Positions 41,699-51,418 of a DNA stretch of 64,000 nt are shown piece by piece. Each line of letters starts with the position of its first letter. The first letter of the stretch is position 1. The translations under genes and the position numbers were made by a program. Origin of the DNA: an uncultured Pelagibacteraceae bacterium (lineage in GTDB: Bacteria > Pseudomonadota > Alphaproteobacteria > Pelagibacterales > Pelagibacteraceae); NCBI GenBank assembly GCA_902612235.1, contig CACMCJ010000005.1, forward strand, positions 1-64,000, written 5' to 3'. Below the pieces are notes generated by a model. The model was not told where the DNA came from. It ran no database searches and saw nothing but the letters and a program-made list of their open reading frames with translations.

Positions 41699-43206
41699 CT
41701 ATTTGATTTTGCACTTAATAGCGAAAGTTGTTTTACTTTTAATTCACCAAGATTATCAAGAGGTTTTATAGGATACTCCCCTGTGAAATAATGATCACTA
41801 AATTGTGGATACGTTTCGTTTCTTTTTCCTTTACCAAGAGCTTCATATAAACCATCTAAACTCAAAAATTTAATCGATTTAGCTTGAATATATTTGCATA
41901 TATCATCATTATTTTTTTTGTGCGCTAACAACTCTTCTTTAGTCGGCATATCCACACCATAAAAGTCAGGAAATTTTATTTCTGGGCAAGCTATACCTAC
42001 ATGTACTTCTTTAGCCCCTGCCTCATATAACATTTTTACTATCTTCAGACATGTTGTACCTCTAACAAGAGAATCATCAATAAGTAAAATAATTTTATTT
42101 TTAACTATGGTTTTTGTTGAACTAAGTTTTAATTTTACACCCAGACTTCTTATATTTTGAGTAGGTTCTATGAAAGTTCTTCCCACATAGTGATTTCTTA
42201 TTAATCCTAATTCAAATTTAGTTTTTGACTGTTCAGCAAATCCTAATGCAGCAGGAACACCAGAGTCTGGCACTGGAACTATTATATCAGGTTTAATTTT
42301 AGTTTCTAAAGCGAGCTGTTTGCCAAAATTTTTACGATATTCATAAGCACATTTTCCATCAATAAGACTATCTGGTCTAGCAAAATATATATATTCAAAA
42401 ATACACGGTCTAGCTTTTTGTTTTGGAAACGGTTTAATACTATTTAATACATTGTTTTCTATAACTACTATTTCACCATTCTCAACTTCTCTTATAAAAC
42501 TTGCTCCAACAATATCTAAAGCACATGTTTCTGACGCCAGAATAAAGGAGTCTTTTAGTTTTCCAACAACCAGTGGTCTTATGCCAAATGGATCTCTTAC
42601 TCCAATTAATTTCTTATTTGTCATAATTACTAAAGAATAGCCTCCTTGTATTTGAAAAAGGGTATCAATAAGTTTATCTACTATTTTCTCTCTTTTTGAT
42701 TTAGCTATTAATTGAACAATTGTTTCGGTATCACTAGTAGTTCTAAAGATTGATCCATCCTTTACAAGAGTTTCTCTTAGAACTAAGGCATTAGTTAAAT
42801 TACCATTATGAGCTATGCTAATACCTCCCATATGAAGATCTGCAAAAAAAGGCTGTATATTTCTAAGAGATGTTTCACCTGTAGTTGAATAACGATTGTG
42901 ACCAATGGCAAACTTACCGGGCAATTTTTTTATGACTTCTGGATTTGTGAAATGATCACCTACCAGACCTTGTCTTTTTTCTGAATGAAAATTTTTCCCA
43001 TCAAAAGAAACTATACCACATCCCTCTTGCCCCCTATGTTGCAAAGCATGTAAACCTAAAGCTACTAAAGCGGATGAGTCTTCATGATTGGAAATCCCAA
43101 AGACACCACATTCCTCTCTCAGTTTATCTAAATTAAATTTTTTCAATTTTGTCTTTTGTATCAATGAAATCCTCATTTGAGGGAAATTCCTCAATAAGTA
43201 TTTCAC
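41695..43206 (-). CDS. purF: Amidophosphoribosyltransferase (true start probably about 43176 or later)
   Basis: EECGVFGISNHEDSSALVALGLHALQHRGQEGCGIVS; LIDDSLVRGTTCLKIVKMLYEAGAKEVHV. Confidence 0.95.
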   Translation of the reverse strand: MKYLLRNFPQMRISLIQKTKLKKFNLDKLREECGVFGISNHEDSSALVALGLHALQHRGQEGCGIVSFDGKNFHSEKRQGLVGDHFTNPEVIKKLPGKFAIGHNRYSTTGETSLRNIQPFFADLHMGGISIAHNGNLTNALVLRETLVKDGSIFRTTSDTETIVQLIAKSKREKIVDKLIDTLFQIQGGYSLVIMTNKKLIGVRDPFGIRPLVVGKLKDSFILASETCALDIVGASFIREVENGEIVVIENNVLNSIKPFPKQKARPCIFEYIYFARPDSLIDGKCAYEYRKNFGKQLALETKIKPDIIVPVPDSGVPAALGFAEQSKTKFELGLIRNHYVGRTFIEPTQNIRSLGVKLKLSSTKTIVKNKIILLIDDSLVRGTTCLKIVKMLYEAGAKEVHVGIACPEIKFPDFYGVDMPTKEELLAHKKNNDDICKYIQAKSIKFLSLDGLYEALGKGKRNETYPQFSDHYFTGEYPIKPLDNLGELKVKQLSLLSAKSNS

Positions 43207-43705
43207 TTCCTTTTTTTACAATATTAAATGAAACGGCATCCTCTGCTGATATACCCCAATTTTGATAAGGATAAAACCAATTTAATAATGAAAATAAACA
43301 TATCGACACGACATATCCCTTGAAAAAACCAAACAATAAGCCAAAAGTTTTATCAATTGACCCCGCTCCAGTCCATGTCATAGCTCTACTTAAAGATTTA
43401 CCAGCTAAAATTGTTAAAAAAATTGTACATACAAAAACTGCAATTCCAATTCCAAAATTATTAATAAATTCAGACTCTATATATTCGTTAACAAAAGGTT
43501 GAAGTTTTGGAACTAAAACAATTGTTATAACAATTGCAAAAACCCATTTCATAAAAGAAATAAAACTTAACGAAAAACCTTTTATAAAACATTGTATAAT
43601 AAAATAAATCATCAAAACTAAAAAAACAATGTCAAAAATATTTACATTGCTTAAAAATTTTAAAAGTTCTTCCATATAGAATTTATATATTTTCCTCTGA
43701 TCCAA
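43133..43705 (-). CDS. cvpA: CvpA family membrane protein
   Basis: Four hydrophobic segments; position immediately upstream of purF. Confidence 0.8.
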   Translation of the reverse strand: MDQRKIYKFYMEELLKFLSNVNIFDIVFLVLMIYFIIQCFIKGFSLSFISFMKWVFAIVITIVLVPKLQPFVNEYIESEFINNFGIGIAVFVCTIFLTILAGKSLSRAMTWTGAGSIDKTFGLLFGFFKGYVVSICLFSLLNWFYPYQNWGISAEDAVSFNIVKKGSEILIEEFPSNEDFIDTKDKIEKI

Positions 43706-46151
43706 AAGGCTTGTAGATCAAAATTAATTTCGGCAAAAGCGTTAGAACTGATATCATAGCTAAAAGCATTGCTATTCCAGTAAAAACTCCAAAATAAATT
43801 GTAGGAATAAAATTGGATAAAACTAAAATTGAAAAACCAAAGACTATTGTTATTGAAGTATTTAATATTGCTATTCCTACAGTGCTATGACACTTGTCTA
43901 AAGTTTTTTTATAATCTTTTATTTTATGAAATTCTTCTTTAAACCTGTAAATGTAATGAATGCTATTATCAACTGCTATTCCAATCGTAATAGCTGCGAT
44001 TGTTATAGTCATCATATCTAGAGGGATATTCATTAATCCAATTATCCCTAGAATAAAAAATGCAGCTAAAAAATTAGGCACTACACCAATAATAGCTAAA
44101 ACTATATTTCTAAAGAGCACAAAAAACATTGCAGAAATTCCGATCATTACTACTCCTAGAGTTAAAATTTGGGATTTAAAGAGACTTTGTAATAGATTAT
44201 TAAATAATATAAGAACACCAGTGAGTTTAAATTCTTCTTTTTGCAATCCTAATTTAACATTAAGGTCACTATTGATTTTGTTAATTAAATCATCACGTCT
44301 CAAATCTTTTAAAGAGTCTTTAATTCTCACACTCACTCTTGCTTCGTCGTTTTCAACAGAAATATATGGAGAAACTATCTCCTTTTTAATTTCATCTGGA
44401 ATTTTGCTGTATAATACAGCTATTTCTAAGCTTTGTAACTCCTTACCATTCAAATCTTCTGCAGTTCTTAAAATTGAACCGAAAGATAAAACTTTACCTA
44501 TTTCGGGGAGAGAATCTAAATAGTCATGAACTTTAAGAATTTTATCCATTTTATCCCTTGTGAACCAATATTTTGATTTATTATCCTCACTTTTATTTTC
44601 ATCATCCCACTCAGAAAATTCATCATCATCGTCTTGTTTTTCTTTAACAGGAAATTTAATAATAACATTTAAAGGAGTAGTCCCACCAAGTTCATCATCA
44701 ATTTTTTTCATACCCTTATAAATTTCTGTTTCTTTATCAAAATAATTGATAAAACTATTCTCAACTTCAAGTTTTGATATTCCTATTACACTCAATATTA
44801 AAACTGTAAGAGTAGAACCAAAAATTATAAATTTACTTTTTTTTGCAAATTCCCCTAATGATTTAGTGATAAAAGATTTTTCTGTATTTTTTAAACTTAT
44901 ATCATCTTCAGAGGCAAACAAATTTAAGAGAGTTGGCAATAAAAAAAACGTAACTAATATTGAAACTATTAATCCAATCGTCATCATCCAACCAAAATCT
45001 ATAATTGGTTTAATACCGCTAAAAATTAAAGATAAAAAAGCGCAAATAGTAGTTAGAACAGTATAAAGAATCGGTAAAAACATTTTTTTACTTGTTTCTA
45101 GTACTGCTTCGGAATTAGTTAAGTTGCTAAATTCTTTCTTAAATTGAATAAATCTCACTGTAACATGTATATTCATTGCCATATTTAAAATAAGCATTAA
45201 TGCTATGAAGTTTGATGAAATTACCGTGACCTTCCAACCTATTAAGCCTAATAACCCAACCATAATAACAACAGAGGTTGTGCATCCTAAGAGTGGTAAA
45301 ACTACCCATTTTATATTTTTAAAAATAGTCCATAAAGTTAAAATTATAAATAAAAATACTCCAATACCAAAAACAACAATGTCATTTTTTATATAACTCA
45401 TCATATCATTAGAGATCATAGGAATACCGCCTAAATGAATTTTAGCATTTTCTCCATATCTTATAATTACATCTCGTATTTCATCTATATTTTGGCGATT
45501 TCTAATATTATATAAATTTTTATAATCCTCGTACTCATTTAAAAAATCTTTGTATTTAACTTTTTCAGCTTTACTTAATTCACCCTTTGATGATTGGGCA
45601 TAAAATTTATCTTTCAATTTTATGTATTCCGCTAATCTCTCATCTTTCTTAAGATAAACTACTATTCCAGAAGTTTTCCCATCTTGACTTATAACGTAAT
45701 CTTTATAAATAGGGCTATTGATGATTTCATTAAACCCTTTCTTTCGGTCAATTTCAGGGTGTGCTAGTGTTTTATAATTTTTAAGTCTTTCCATTAAATT
45801 TTCATCAGCACTTTTAAGCAGTGGGACATCAATTAATGTTATAACGTTATCTACCCAAGTTAATTTTTCAATTTTCGATTTAAGTAATTGTAAATTTAAA
45901 ATTGTTTCTTTTTCTTCAAAACTCGAAACAGGTGAATATGTAAGTATTAAAAAATCTTTTGTGCCATATCTTTCATTTATTTCTCTTAAGTATTTTAAAT
46001 CTTTATCCCCTTCTAAAAGAAGCGCATCTGAAGAAGCATCTAAATTAAAATTTTTTGAATAATAAAGTGAACTTAAAAGTGTGAAAATTAAAAGTAATAA
46101 AGTGAATTTTGGAAAGTCTATTACTAACTTTTTGTAAATATAAGTAAACAT
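43683..46151 (-). CDS. RND/MMPL-superfamily exporter
   Basis: Two 6-TM blocks with large loops; GIAVDNSIHYIYRFKEEF; 822 aa. Confidence 0.82.
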   Translation of the reverse strand: MFTYIYKKLVIDFPKFTLLLLIFTLLSSLYYSKNFNLDASSDALLLEGDKDLKYLREINERYGTKDFLILTYSPVSSFEEKETILNLQLLKSKIEKLTWVDNVITLIDVPLLKSADENLMERLKNYKTLAHPEIDRKKGFNEIINSPIYKDYVISQDGKTSGIVVYLKKDERLAEYIKLKDKFYAQSSKGELSKAEKVKYKDFLNEYEDYKNLYNIRNRQNIDEIRDVIIRYGENAKIHLGGIPMISNDMMSYIKNDIVVFGIGVFLFIILTLWTIFKNIKWVVLPLLGCTTSVVIMVGLLGLIGWKVTVISSNFIALMLILNMAMNIHVTVRFIQFKKEFSNLTNSEAVLETSKKMFLPILYTVLTTICAFLSLIFSGIKPIIDFGWMMTIGLIVSILVTFFLLPTLLNLFASEDDISLKNTEKSFITKSLGEFAKKSKFIIFGSTLTVLILSVIGISKLEVENSFINYFDKETEIYKGMKKIDDELGGTTPLNVIIKFPVKEKQDDDDEFSEWDDENKSEDNKSKYWFTRDKMDKILKVHDYLDSLPEIGKVLSFGSILRTAEDLNGKELQSLEIAVLYSKIPDEIKKEIVSPYISVENDEARVSVRIKDSLKDLRRDDLINKINSDLNVKLGLQKEEFKLTGVLILFNNLLQSLFKSQILTLGVVMIGISAMFFVLFRNIVLAIIGVVPNFLAAFFILGIIGLMNIPLDMMTITIAAITIGIAVDNSIHYIYRFKEEFHKIKDYKKTLDKCHSTVGIAILNTSITIVFGFSILVLSNFIPTIYFGVFTGIAMLLAMISVLTLLPKLILIYKPFGSEENI

Positions 46152-46206
46152 AAAGCTATTTCAGATATATCGTAAATATATGATAACTAAAGATAAAAAT
46201 TTAGGT

Positions 46207-47628
46207 TTAATTTTTTGATAAATCTTTGAATTTTGTATAAATTCCCTCAAATTCAACTTTTATAGTACCTGTAGGACCATGTCTTTGTTTGCCTAATATT
46301 ATATCTGCCAATCCATTTACATCATTCATTTTTGATTGCCATTCAGCATGCTCTATAGAGCCTAGTTTTGGTTGCTTTCTTTCAAGATAATATGCCTCTC
46401 TATATACAAACATCACCACGTCCGCATCTTGTTCAATTGAACCAGATTCTCTTAAATCTGCTAGTTGCGGCTGTTTATCGTCTCTTTGTTCCACAGCTCT
46501 TGATAACTGAGACAAGGCTAAAATTGGAACACCTAATTCCTTTGCCAAAGCTTTTAAACCTTGAGTTATTTCCGAAATTTCTTGAACTCTGTTGTCGCTT
46601 TTGTTTGAACTTGATCGCATTAATTGAATATAATCAACCACAACTAAACTTACTCCAAATAATCTTTTTATCCTCCTTGCTCTATTACTAAGAGTAGCAA
46701 TTGTGATAGCAGGTGTTTCGTCTATAAATAGAGGCAAGTTATAAATATTTCTTGATGTTTCTATATATCTATTAATTTCCTCTTCAGTCACTTTTCCTCT
46801 TCTAATATCATCGGATTTTATTCTTGCTTGTTCAGAAAGGATTCTAGTAGACAGCTGTTCTGATGACATTTCTAAAGAAAAAAATGCCACCGAAGATTTT
46901 TCTTGTCTACTTAAAAGTGTTTGCGCTGCATGATAAGCAATATTAGTAGCTAAAGCAGTTTTACCCATCGAGGGTCTTCCTGCTAATATAATTAAATCTG
47001 ACTTATGCAGTCCACCCAATTTTTCGTCTAAATCAGTTAAACCTGTGGGCACTCCAACAATTCCTCTATCATTCTTCATTGCTAGCGTTGCCATTTCAAT
47101 AGTTTGATCAAGGGCTTGATTAAACTTTAAAAAAGATTGAGAGAAACTTCCTCTCTCCGCTAAGTCAAATAATGATTTTTCTGTACTCTCAATTATTTTT
47201 TCTGCACTTTGCTCTTTAGTGTTAAGTGTTTCGGAACTTAAATTATCTGAAATTAAAATAAGTTCTCTTCTCAAATACATTTCATGAATAATTTTGGCAT
47301 AATCAATAGCTTGTTTAGTTGAACTAGAAAATCTTGTAAGCTTGACAAGATATTCAGTTCCTCCTACTTCATTAAGCATATTATCTTTTTCAAAATAATT
47401 TTTTAATGTTATTGGATTTGCTATCATTCCCTTATTGTTTAATTCTTCAATTACCTCATAAATTTTAGTGTGAGCTGGGTCATAAAAACTATTAGGATTA
47501 ATAATCGTAGAAATTTCGTCAATTATATCATTGTTAACTAAAATCGAACCTATTAAAGCTTGTTCTGCTTCGAGGTTTGAAGGTTGTTTTTTTTCTGAGG
47601 TATTTTCTGTTGGTTTAATTTTTTCCAC
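46207..47628 (-). CDS. dnaB: Replicative DNA helicase
   Basis: NLEAEQALIGSILVNN, LIILAGRPSMGKTALATNIAYHAA, DYIQLM, ESGSIEQDADVVMFVYRE; GTG start. Confidence 0.97.
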   Translation of the reverse strand: MEKIKPTENTSEKKQPSNLEAEQALIGSILVNNDIIDEISTIINPNSFYDPAHTKIYEVIEELNNKGMIANPITLKNYFEKDNMLNEVGGTEYLVKLTRFSSSTKQAIDYAKIIHEMYLRRELILISDNLSSETLNTKEQSAEKIIESTEKSLFDLAERGSFSQSFLKFNQALDQTIEMATLAMKNDRGIVGVPTGLTDLDEKLGGLHKSDLIILAGRPSMGKTALATNIAYHAAQTLLSRQEKSSVAFFSLEMSSEQLSTRILSEQARIKSDDIRRGKVTEEEINRYIETSRNIYNLPLFIDETPAITIATLSNRARRIKRLFGVSLVVVDYIQLMRSSSNKSDNRVQEISEITQGLKALAKELGVPILALSQLSRAVEQRDDKQPQLADLRESGSIEQDADVVMFVYREAYYLERKQPKLGSIEHAEWQSKMNDVNGLADIILGKQRHGPTGTIKVEFEGIYTKFKDLSKN

Positions 47629-47701
47629 ATAATTATAATAATTAGAGTAAATTTGAATAAAAGTTAAAAGTTACACACTTTTTTAGTGACCTGTGGAAAA
47701 G

Positions 47702-48157
47702 TTAAGCTGATTGTATTTTATCTATTTTAATAGAAATTTTTGCTGAAACTTCAGAATGAAATTTAATATCTACCTTGAAAAGACCAATCTTATTTAAATC
47801 TTCTTTTAAGATAATTTGTGAAGGTTTAACCTCAACTTTAAATGTTTCATATATCTTTGAAGAAATTTCCTTCGGTTTTATTGATCCATACAGTTCTCCA
47901 TTCTCTTTACTTTCTTTAGTAAATGAAAAAGATTTTTTATCAACTTTGAGTGCGATTTCTTTCAATTCCTTTTTAATTTGAATATTTTTTTTGTTTAATT
48001 CATCCTTTTTTTTATGAACATAATTTAAATTTTCTTGGTTAAATCTCAGCGCTTTACCTGTTTTAAGTAGGTAGTTTCTGCCATATCCAGGTTTTACTTT
48101 TACCTTGTCCCCAATATTCCCGAGATTTAAAATATTTTCTAATAAGATCACTTCCAT
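47702..48157 (-). CDS. rplI: 50S ribosomal protein L9
   Basis: MEVILLENILNLGNIGDKVKVKPGYGRNYLL. Confidence 0.95.
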   Translation of the reverse strand: MEVILLENILNLGNIGDKVKVKPGYGRNYLLKTGKALRFNQENLNYVHKKKDELNKKNIQIKKELKEIALKVDKKSFSFTKESKENGELYGSIKPKEISSKIYETFKVEVKPSQIILKEDLNKIGLFKVDIKFHSEVSAKISIKIDKIQSA

Positions 48158-48159
48158 AA

Positions 48160-48432
48160 TTAAATTAGTCCCAAAATAATTGCTTTTTTTATTTCTTTAG
48201 TAAGTTTTTTTTGTTTTCCACTAGAAACAGAAGTTATTTTTGATGATAAAATCTTCTTATTTTCTGAAAAATATTTTTTTAAAAGATTAACATTTTTATA
48301 ATCAATTACAGGAGCATTTTTGATTGATAGAGGGCAGGCTTTGTTAAATCTACCATCAGTTTTTTGAAACAAACTTAGTTTATTTAAAGAATTAGTTCTT
48401 CTCTTTTGTGAATTTTTTTGTTTTTTTTTCAT
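48160..48432 (-). CDS. rpsR: 30S ribosomal protein S18
   Basis: IDYKNVNLLKKYFSENKKILSSKITSVSSGKQKKLTKEIKKAIILGLI. Confidence 0.92.
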   Translation of the reverse strand: MKKKQKNSQKRRTNSLNKLSLFQKTDGRFNKACPLSIKNAPVIDYKNVNLLKKYFSENKKILSSKITSVSSGKQKKLTKEIKKAIILGLI

Positions 48433-48755
48433 TTATTCTTCGCCTTAAAATATTCATTTTTTGTATCTAAACTTTTATATTTTACAATTAAGTTTCTTAT
48501 AACCAATCCATCAACTTTAATTTTTTTATTAATTTCATCTAATGTTTGTTTATTTCCTTCAAATTTATAATGGATAAAAAATCCTTTATTATACCTTTTT
48601 ATTTTTCTCGCTAAGTTTAATAATCCCCATTCTTCAATTTTGATTACTTTACCTGAATTATTATTAATTAGATCATTATACTTATCCTTAATTTTATTAA
48701 GCTCAGATTTAGGCAAATCTTGCTTTGTAATTATTGTATTTTCATAAAAAGACAT
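48429..48755 (-). CDS. rpsF: 30S ribosomal protein S6
   Basis: MSFYENTIITKQDLPKSEL; WGLLNLARKIKRYNKGFFIHYKFEG. Confidence 0.93.
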   Translation of the reverse strand: MSFYENTIITKQDLPKSELNKIKDKYNDLINNNSGKVIKIEEWGLLNLARKIKRYNKGFFIHYKFEGNKQTLDEINKKIKVDGLVIRNLIVKYKSLDTKNEYFKAKNK

Positions 48756-48867
48756 AAAAAAGAATATTGTTTATTGGTTTTGTTTAAAGTACATATTATA
48801 AAAAAAGCTTTATACTATAATAGAAACTTATATCAATACTAATTATCTACTATTAAATGCTTAATAT

Positions 48868-49791
48868 ATGAACGCTTTACTCTTTCCAGGACAAGGTTCT
48901 CAAGTAGTTGGAATGGGCTTGGAATTTTATAATAATTTTTCAATTGTCAAAAAAATATTCGAAGAGGCTGATGAAAAATTAAATTTTAAAATTTCGAAAA
49001 TTATTTTAGAGGGTCCAGAAAATGATCTCAAACTTACAAAAAATACTCAACCCTCAATATTAATAGTTAGTTATGCAATTTTTTCTGTTTTAAAGGAGGA
49101 ATTTAATTTTAATTTTGATAAGACTAAATATTTTGCTGGGCATTCTTTGGGTGAATATAGCGCTTTAGTTTGTTCAAATTCTTTAAAGTTTGATGATGCT
49201 CTTTTTTTACTCTTTGAAAGAGGTAAGTCTATGCAAGAAGCTGTTCCTGTAGGGAAGGGTAGCATGATTGCAATCTTAGGATCAAAAATTGATCAAATTC
49301 AACAATTTATATCTGAATCAAAACTCAAAGGTATTTGTGAAATAGCTAATGATAATGCAGAAGGTCAAACTATAGTAAGTGGTGATGTTGAAAGCATAAA
49401 CACACTTCAAGCTTTTCTCAAAAATAATAAAAAAAAATTTATTTCTTTAAATGTCAGTGCACCATTCCATTGTTCATTGATGAGTCCAGCGAAAGAAAAA
49501 ATGAAAGATAAAATAAATTCAGTAAACTTTAATAAACCAATTTTTGATATTGTAAGTAATGTTACTTCTAAACCCGAGAACAACCCTGTTAACATAAAAA
49601 AATTGTTAATAGAACAAATTTGTTCCACGGTTCGATGGAGGGAAAGCCTAATCAATATGGCTGAGCAAAAAGTTACTAATTTTATTGAAATAGGACCTGG
49701 GAAAGTTTTAACAGGAATGGCTAAAAGAACATTAAAAGATATTAATTGCTTTAGTATAAATTCAATAGATGATATGAAAAAAATAACATGA
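48868..49791 (+). CDS. fabD: Malonyl-CoA-acyl carrier protein transacylase
   Basis: LFPGQGSQVVGMG, AGHSLGEYSALVC. Confidence 0.95.
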   Translation: MNALLFPGQGSQVVGMGLEFYNNFSIVKKIFEEADEKLNFKISKIILEGPENDLKLTKNTQPSILIVSYAIFSVLKEEFNFNFDKTKYFAGHSLGEYSALVCSNSLKFDDALFLLFERGKSMQEAVPVGKGSMIAILGSKIDQIQQFISESKLKGICEIANDNAEGQTIVSGDVESINTLQAFLKNNKKKFISLNVSAPFHCSLMSPAKEKMKDKINSVNFNKPIFDIVSNVTSKPENNPVNIKKLLIEQICSTVRWRESLINMAEQKVTNFIEIGPGKVLTGMAKRTLKDINCFSINSIDDMKKIT

Positions 49792-50519
49792 ATTTTAAAG
49801 ATAAAAAAATAATAATAACTGGTGCTACTGGAGGTATTGGGCACAGTCTAGTAAAGAAATTCTGTGATAGTGGAGGAAAAATTTTAGCCACAGGTACAAA
49901 AACAGAAAAATTAGAAAAGCTTAAAAATGAGTTTTCTAGTATTGAGATAGAACAATTTAAACTTAATGAGCATGAAAATATAGAAAAATTTATTGAAACT
50001 GCAGTCAATCGATTAGGCGGGTTAGATATTTTAGTTAATAACGCTGGCATAACTTTAGATAACTTATCTATAAGATTGACGGAAGAAAATTGGAAAAAAG
50101 TTTTAGATCTAAATCTTACTTCAACTTTTTTAATGTGTAAATTTGCCATAAAGAAAATGTTAAAAAACAAATCTGGAAAAATAGTGAATATTACATCTAT
50201 CGTTGGACACACGGGAAATTTAGGGCAGGCAAACTACTCAGCTTCAAAAGCTGGCATAGTTGCTTTTTCAAAAAGTTTAGCTATCGAATACGCGAAAAAG
50301 AATATAAATATCAATTGTGTTTCCCCGGGTTTTATAAAAACTGAGATGACTGACAAAATTAACGATGAAATTAAGAAGATGCTGATAAGCAAAATCCCAT
50401 CTGGTGATTTAGGAAATGGAGAGGATGTTTCAAATTGTGTAGCATTTTTAGCATCAGATATGGCTAATTACATTAATGGCGAGACCATACATGTTAATGG
50501 CGGAATGTATATGGCTTGA
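49788..50519 (+). CDS. fabG: 3-oxoacyl-ACP reductase
   Basis: IITGATGGIGHSLV, LVNNAGITLDNL, NYSASKAGIVAFSKSLA. Confidence 0.95.
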   Translation: MNFKDKKIIITGATGGIGHSLVKKFCDSGGKILATGTKTEKLEKLKNEFSSIEIEQFKLNEHENIEKFIETAVNRLGGLDILVNNAGITLDNLSIRLTEENWKKVLDLNLTSTFLMCKFAIKKMLKNKSGKIVNITSIVGHTGNLGQANYSASKAGIVAFSKSLAIEYAKKNININCVSPGFIKTEMTDKINDEIKKMLISKIPSGDLGNGEDVSNCVAFLASDMANYINGETIHVNGGMYMA

Positions 50520-50575
50520 CAATTCTACTTAATAATCTAATAAGAAAATATCTAAAAACATAATAAGAGGAATTA

Positions 50576-50815
50576 ATGTCAGACGTAAAAGCAAAAATAA
50601 AAAAAATAGTAGCTGACCACTTAGGTATTGAAGAAGACAAAGTAACAGACGAAGCTAGCTTCGTTGACGATTTAGGAGCAGACAGTTTAGATACTGTTGA
50701 ATTAGTTATGGCTTTTGAAGAAGAATTTGGATCTGAAATATCTGATAGTGAAGCTGAAAAGATTTTAACCGTTGGAGATGCAATTAAATTTATTGAAGGA
50801 AAATTAAGTCAATAA
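50576..50815 (+). CDS. acpP: Acyl carrier protein
   Basis: [22 protein letters not shown] phosphopantetheine site. Confidence 0.98.
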   Translation: MSDVKAKIKKIVADHLGIEEDKVTDEASFVDDLGADSLDTVELVMAFEEEFGSEISDSEAEKILTVGDAIKFIEGKLSQ

Positions 50816-50827
50816 ATTTTGACCTCA

Positions 50828-51418
50828 ATGTATCATGATTCAAAGAATATCATGGTGATCTTATCCTCTCCCTCTGGAGCAGGTAAAACTACGATAACTA
50901 AAAAGATACAGCAAAAATATAATTCTTTTAAAATTTCAGTTTCTCATACAACAAGAGAGCCTCGCCCGAATGAGGTTGATGGTGTAGATTATCATTTCAT
51001 ATCTAAAAAAAAATTTGAAGAACTTATTGCGCAAAAACAATTTTATGAATACGCAAATATTTTTGGGAACTATTATGGTACTTTAAAAAAAACTGTAGAC
51101 GAATTATTTTTAAAAAATGATATTATTTTTGATATTGATTGGCAAGGAACTCAACAATTATCAAAATTTAAAAATTTAAATTTAGTAAAAATTTTCATAA
51201 TACCCCCCAATAAAGATGAATTAAAAACTAGATTGCTTAAAAGAAATCAAGATTCTCCAGGTGAAGTAAAAAGAAGATTTGAGGCTTTCGATAATGATGT
51301 AAAACATTGGAATGACTATGACTATATAGTTATTAATGAAAATTTAGAAACCTGTTACAAACAAATAGAAAATATTATTTTAAGTAGCAAAAAAAATATT
51401 TCTATGTTTTCTCAATAA
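50828..51418 (+). CDS. gmk: Guanylate kinase
   Basis: VILSSPSGAGKTTITKKI, SVSHTTREPRPNEVDGVDYHF. ATG start preferred over the TTG at 50819. Confidence 0.94.
   Translation: MYHDSKNIMVILSSPSGAGKTTITKKIQQKYNSFKISVSHTTREPRPNEVDGVDYHFISKKKFEELIAQKQFYEYANIFGNYYGTLKKTVDELFLKNDIIFDIDWQGTQQLSKFKNLNLVKIFIIPPNKDELKTRLLKRNQDSPGEVKRRFEAFDNDVKHWNDYDYIVINENLETCYKQIENIILSSKKNISMFSQ

Noticed and set aside
43133-43206. 74-nt overlap between purF and cvpA
   Set aside because: Most likely an over-extended purF start; internal ATG at about 43176 or another start near the EECGVFG processing site shortens or removes it.
43960-44523. 187-aa ORF antisense to the RND exporter (and others at 44746-45066, 45205-45396)
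   Set aside because: Shadow ORFs on the opposite strand of a clear membrane-protein gene; low-complexity Ile/Thr/Lys composition.
48756-48867. Possible S6:S18-binding rpsF leader RNA or other riboswitch between rpsF and fabD
   Set aside because: Region is almost entirely A/T with no GC-rich paired elements or CCG bulge; looks like a divergent promoter only.
49407-50212. 145- and 153-aa ORFs antisense to fabD/fabG
   Set aside because: Overlap highly conserved enzymes; Ser/Phe/Ile-rich translation typical of antisense frames.
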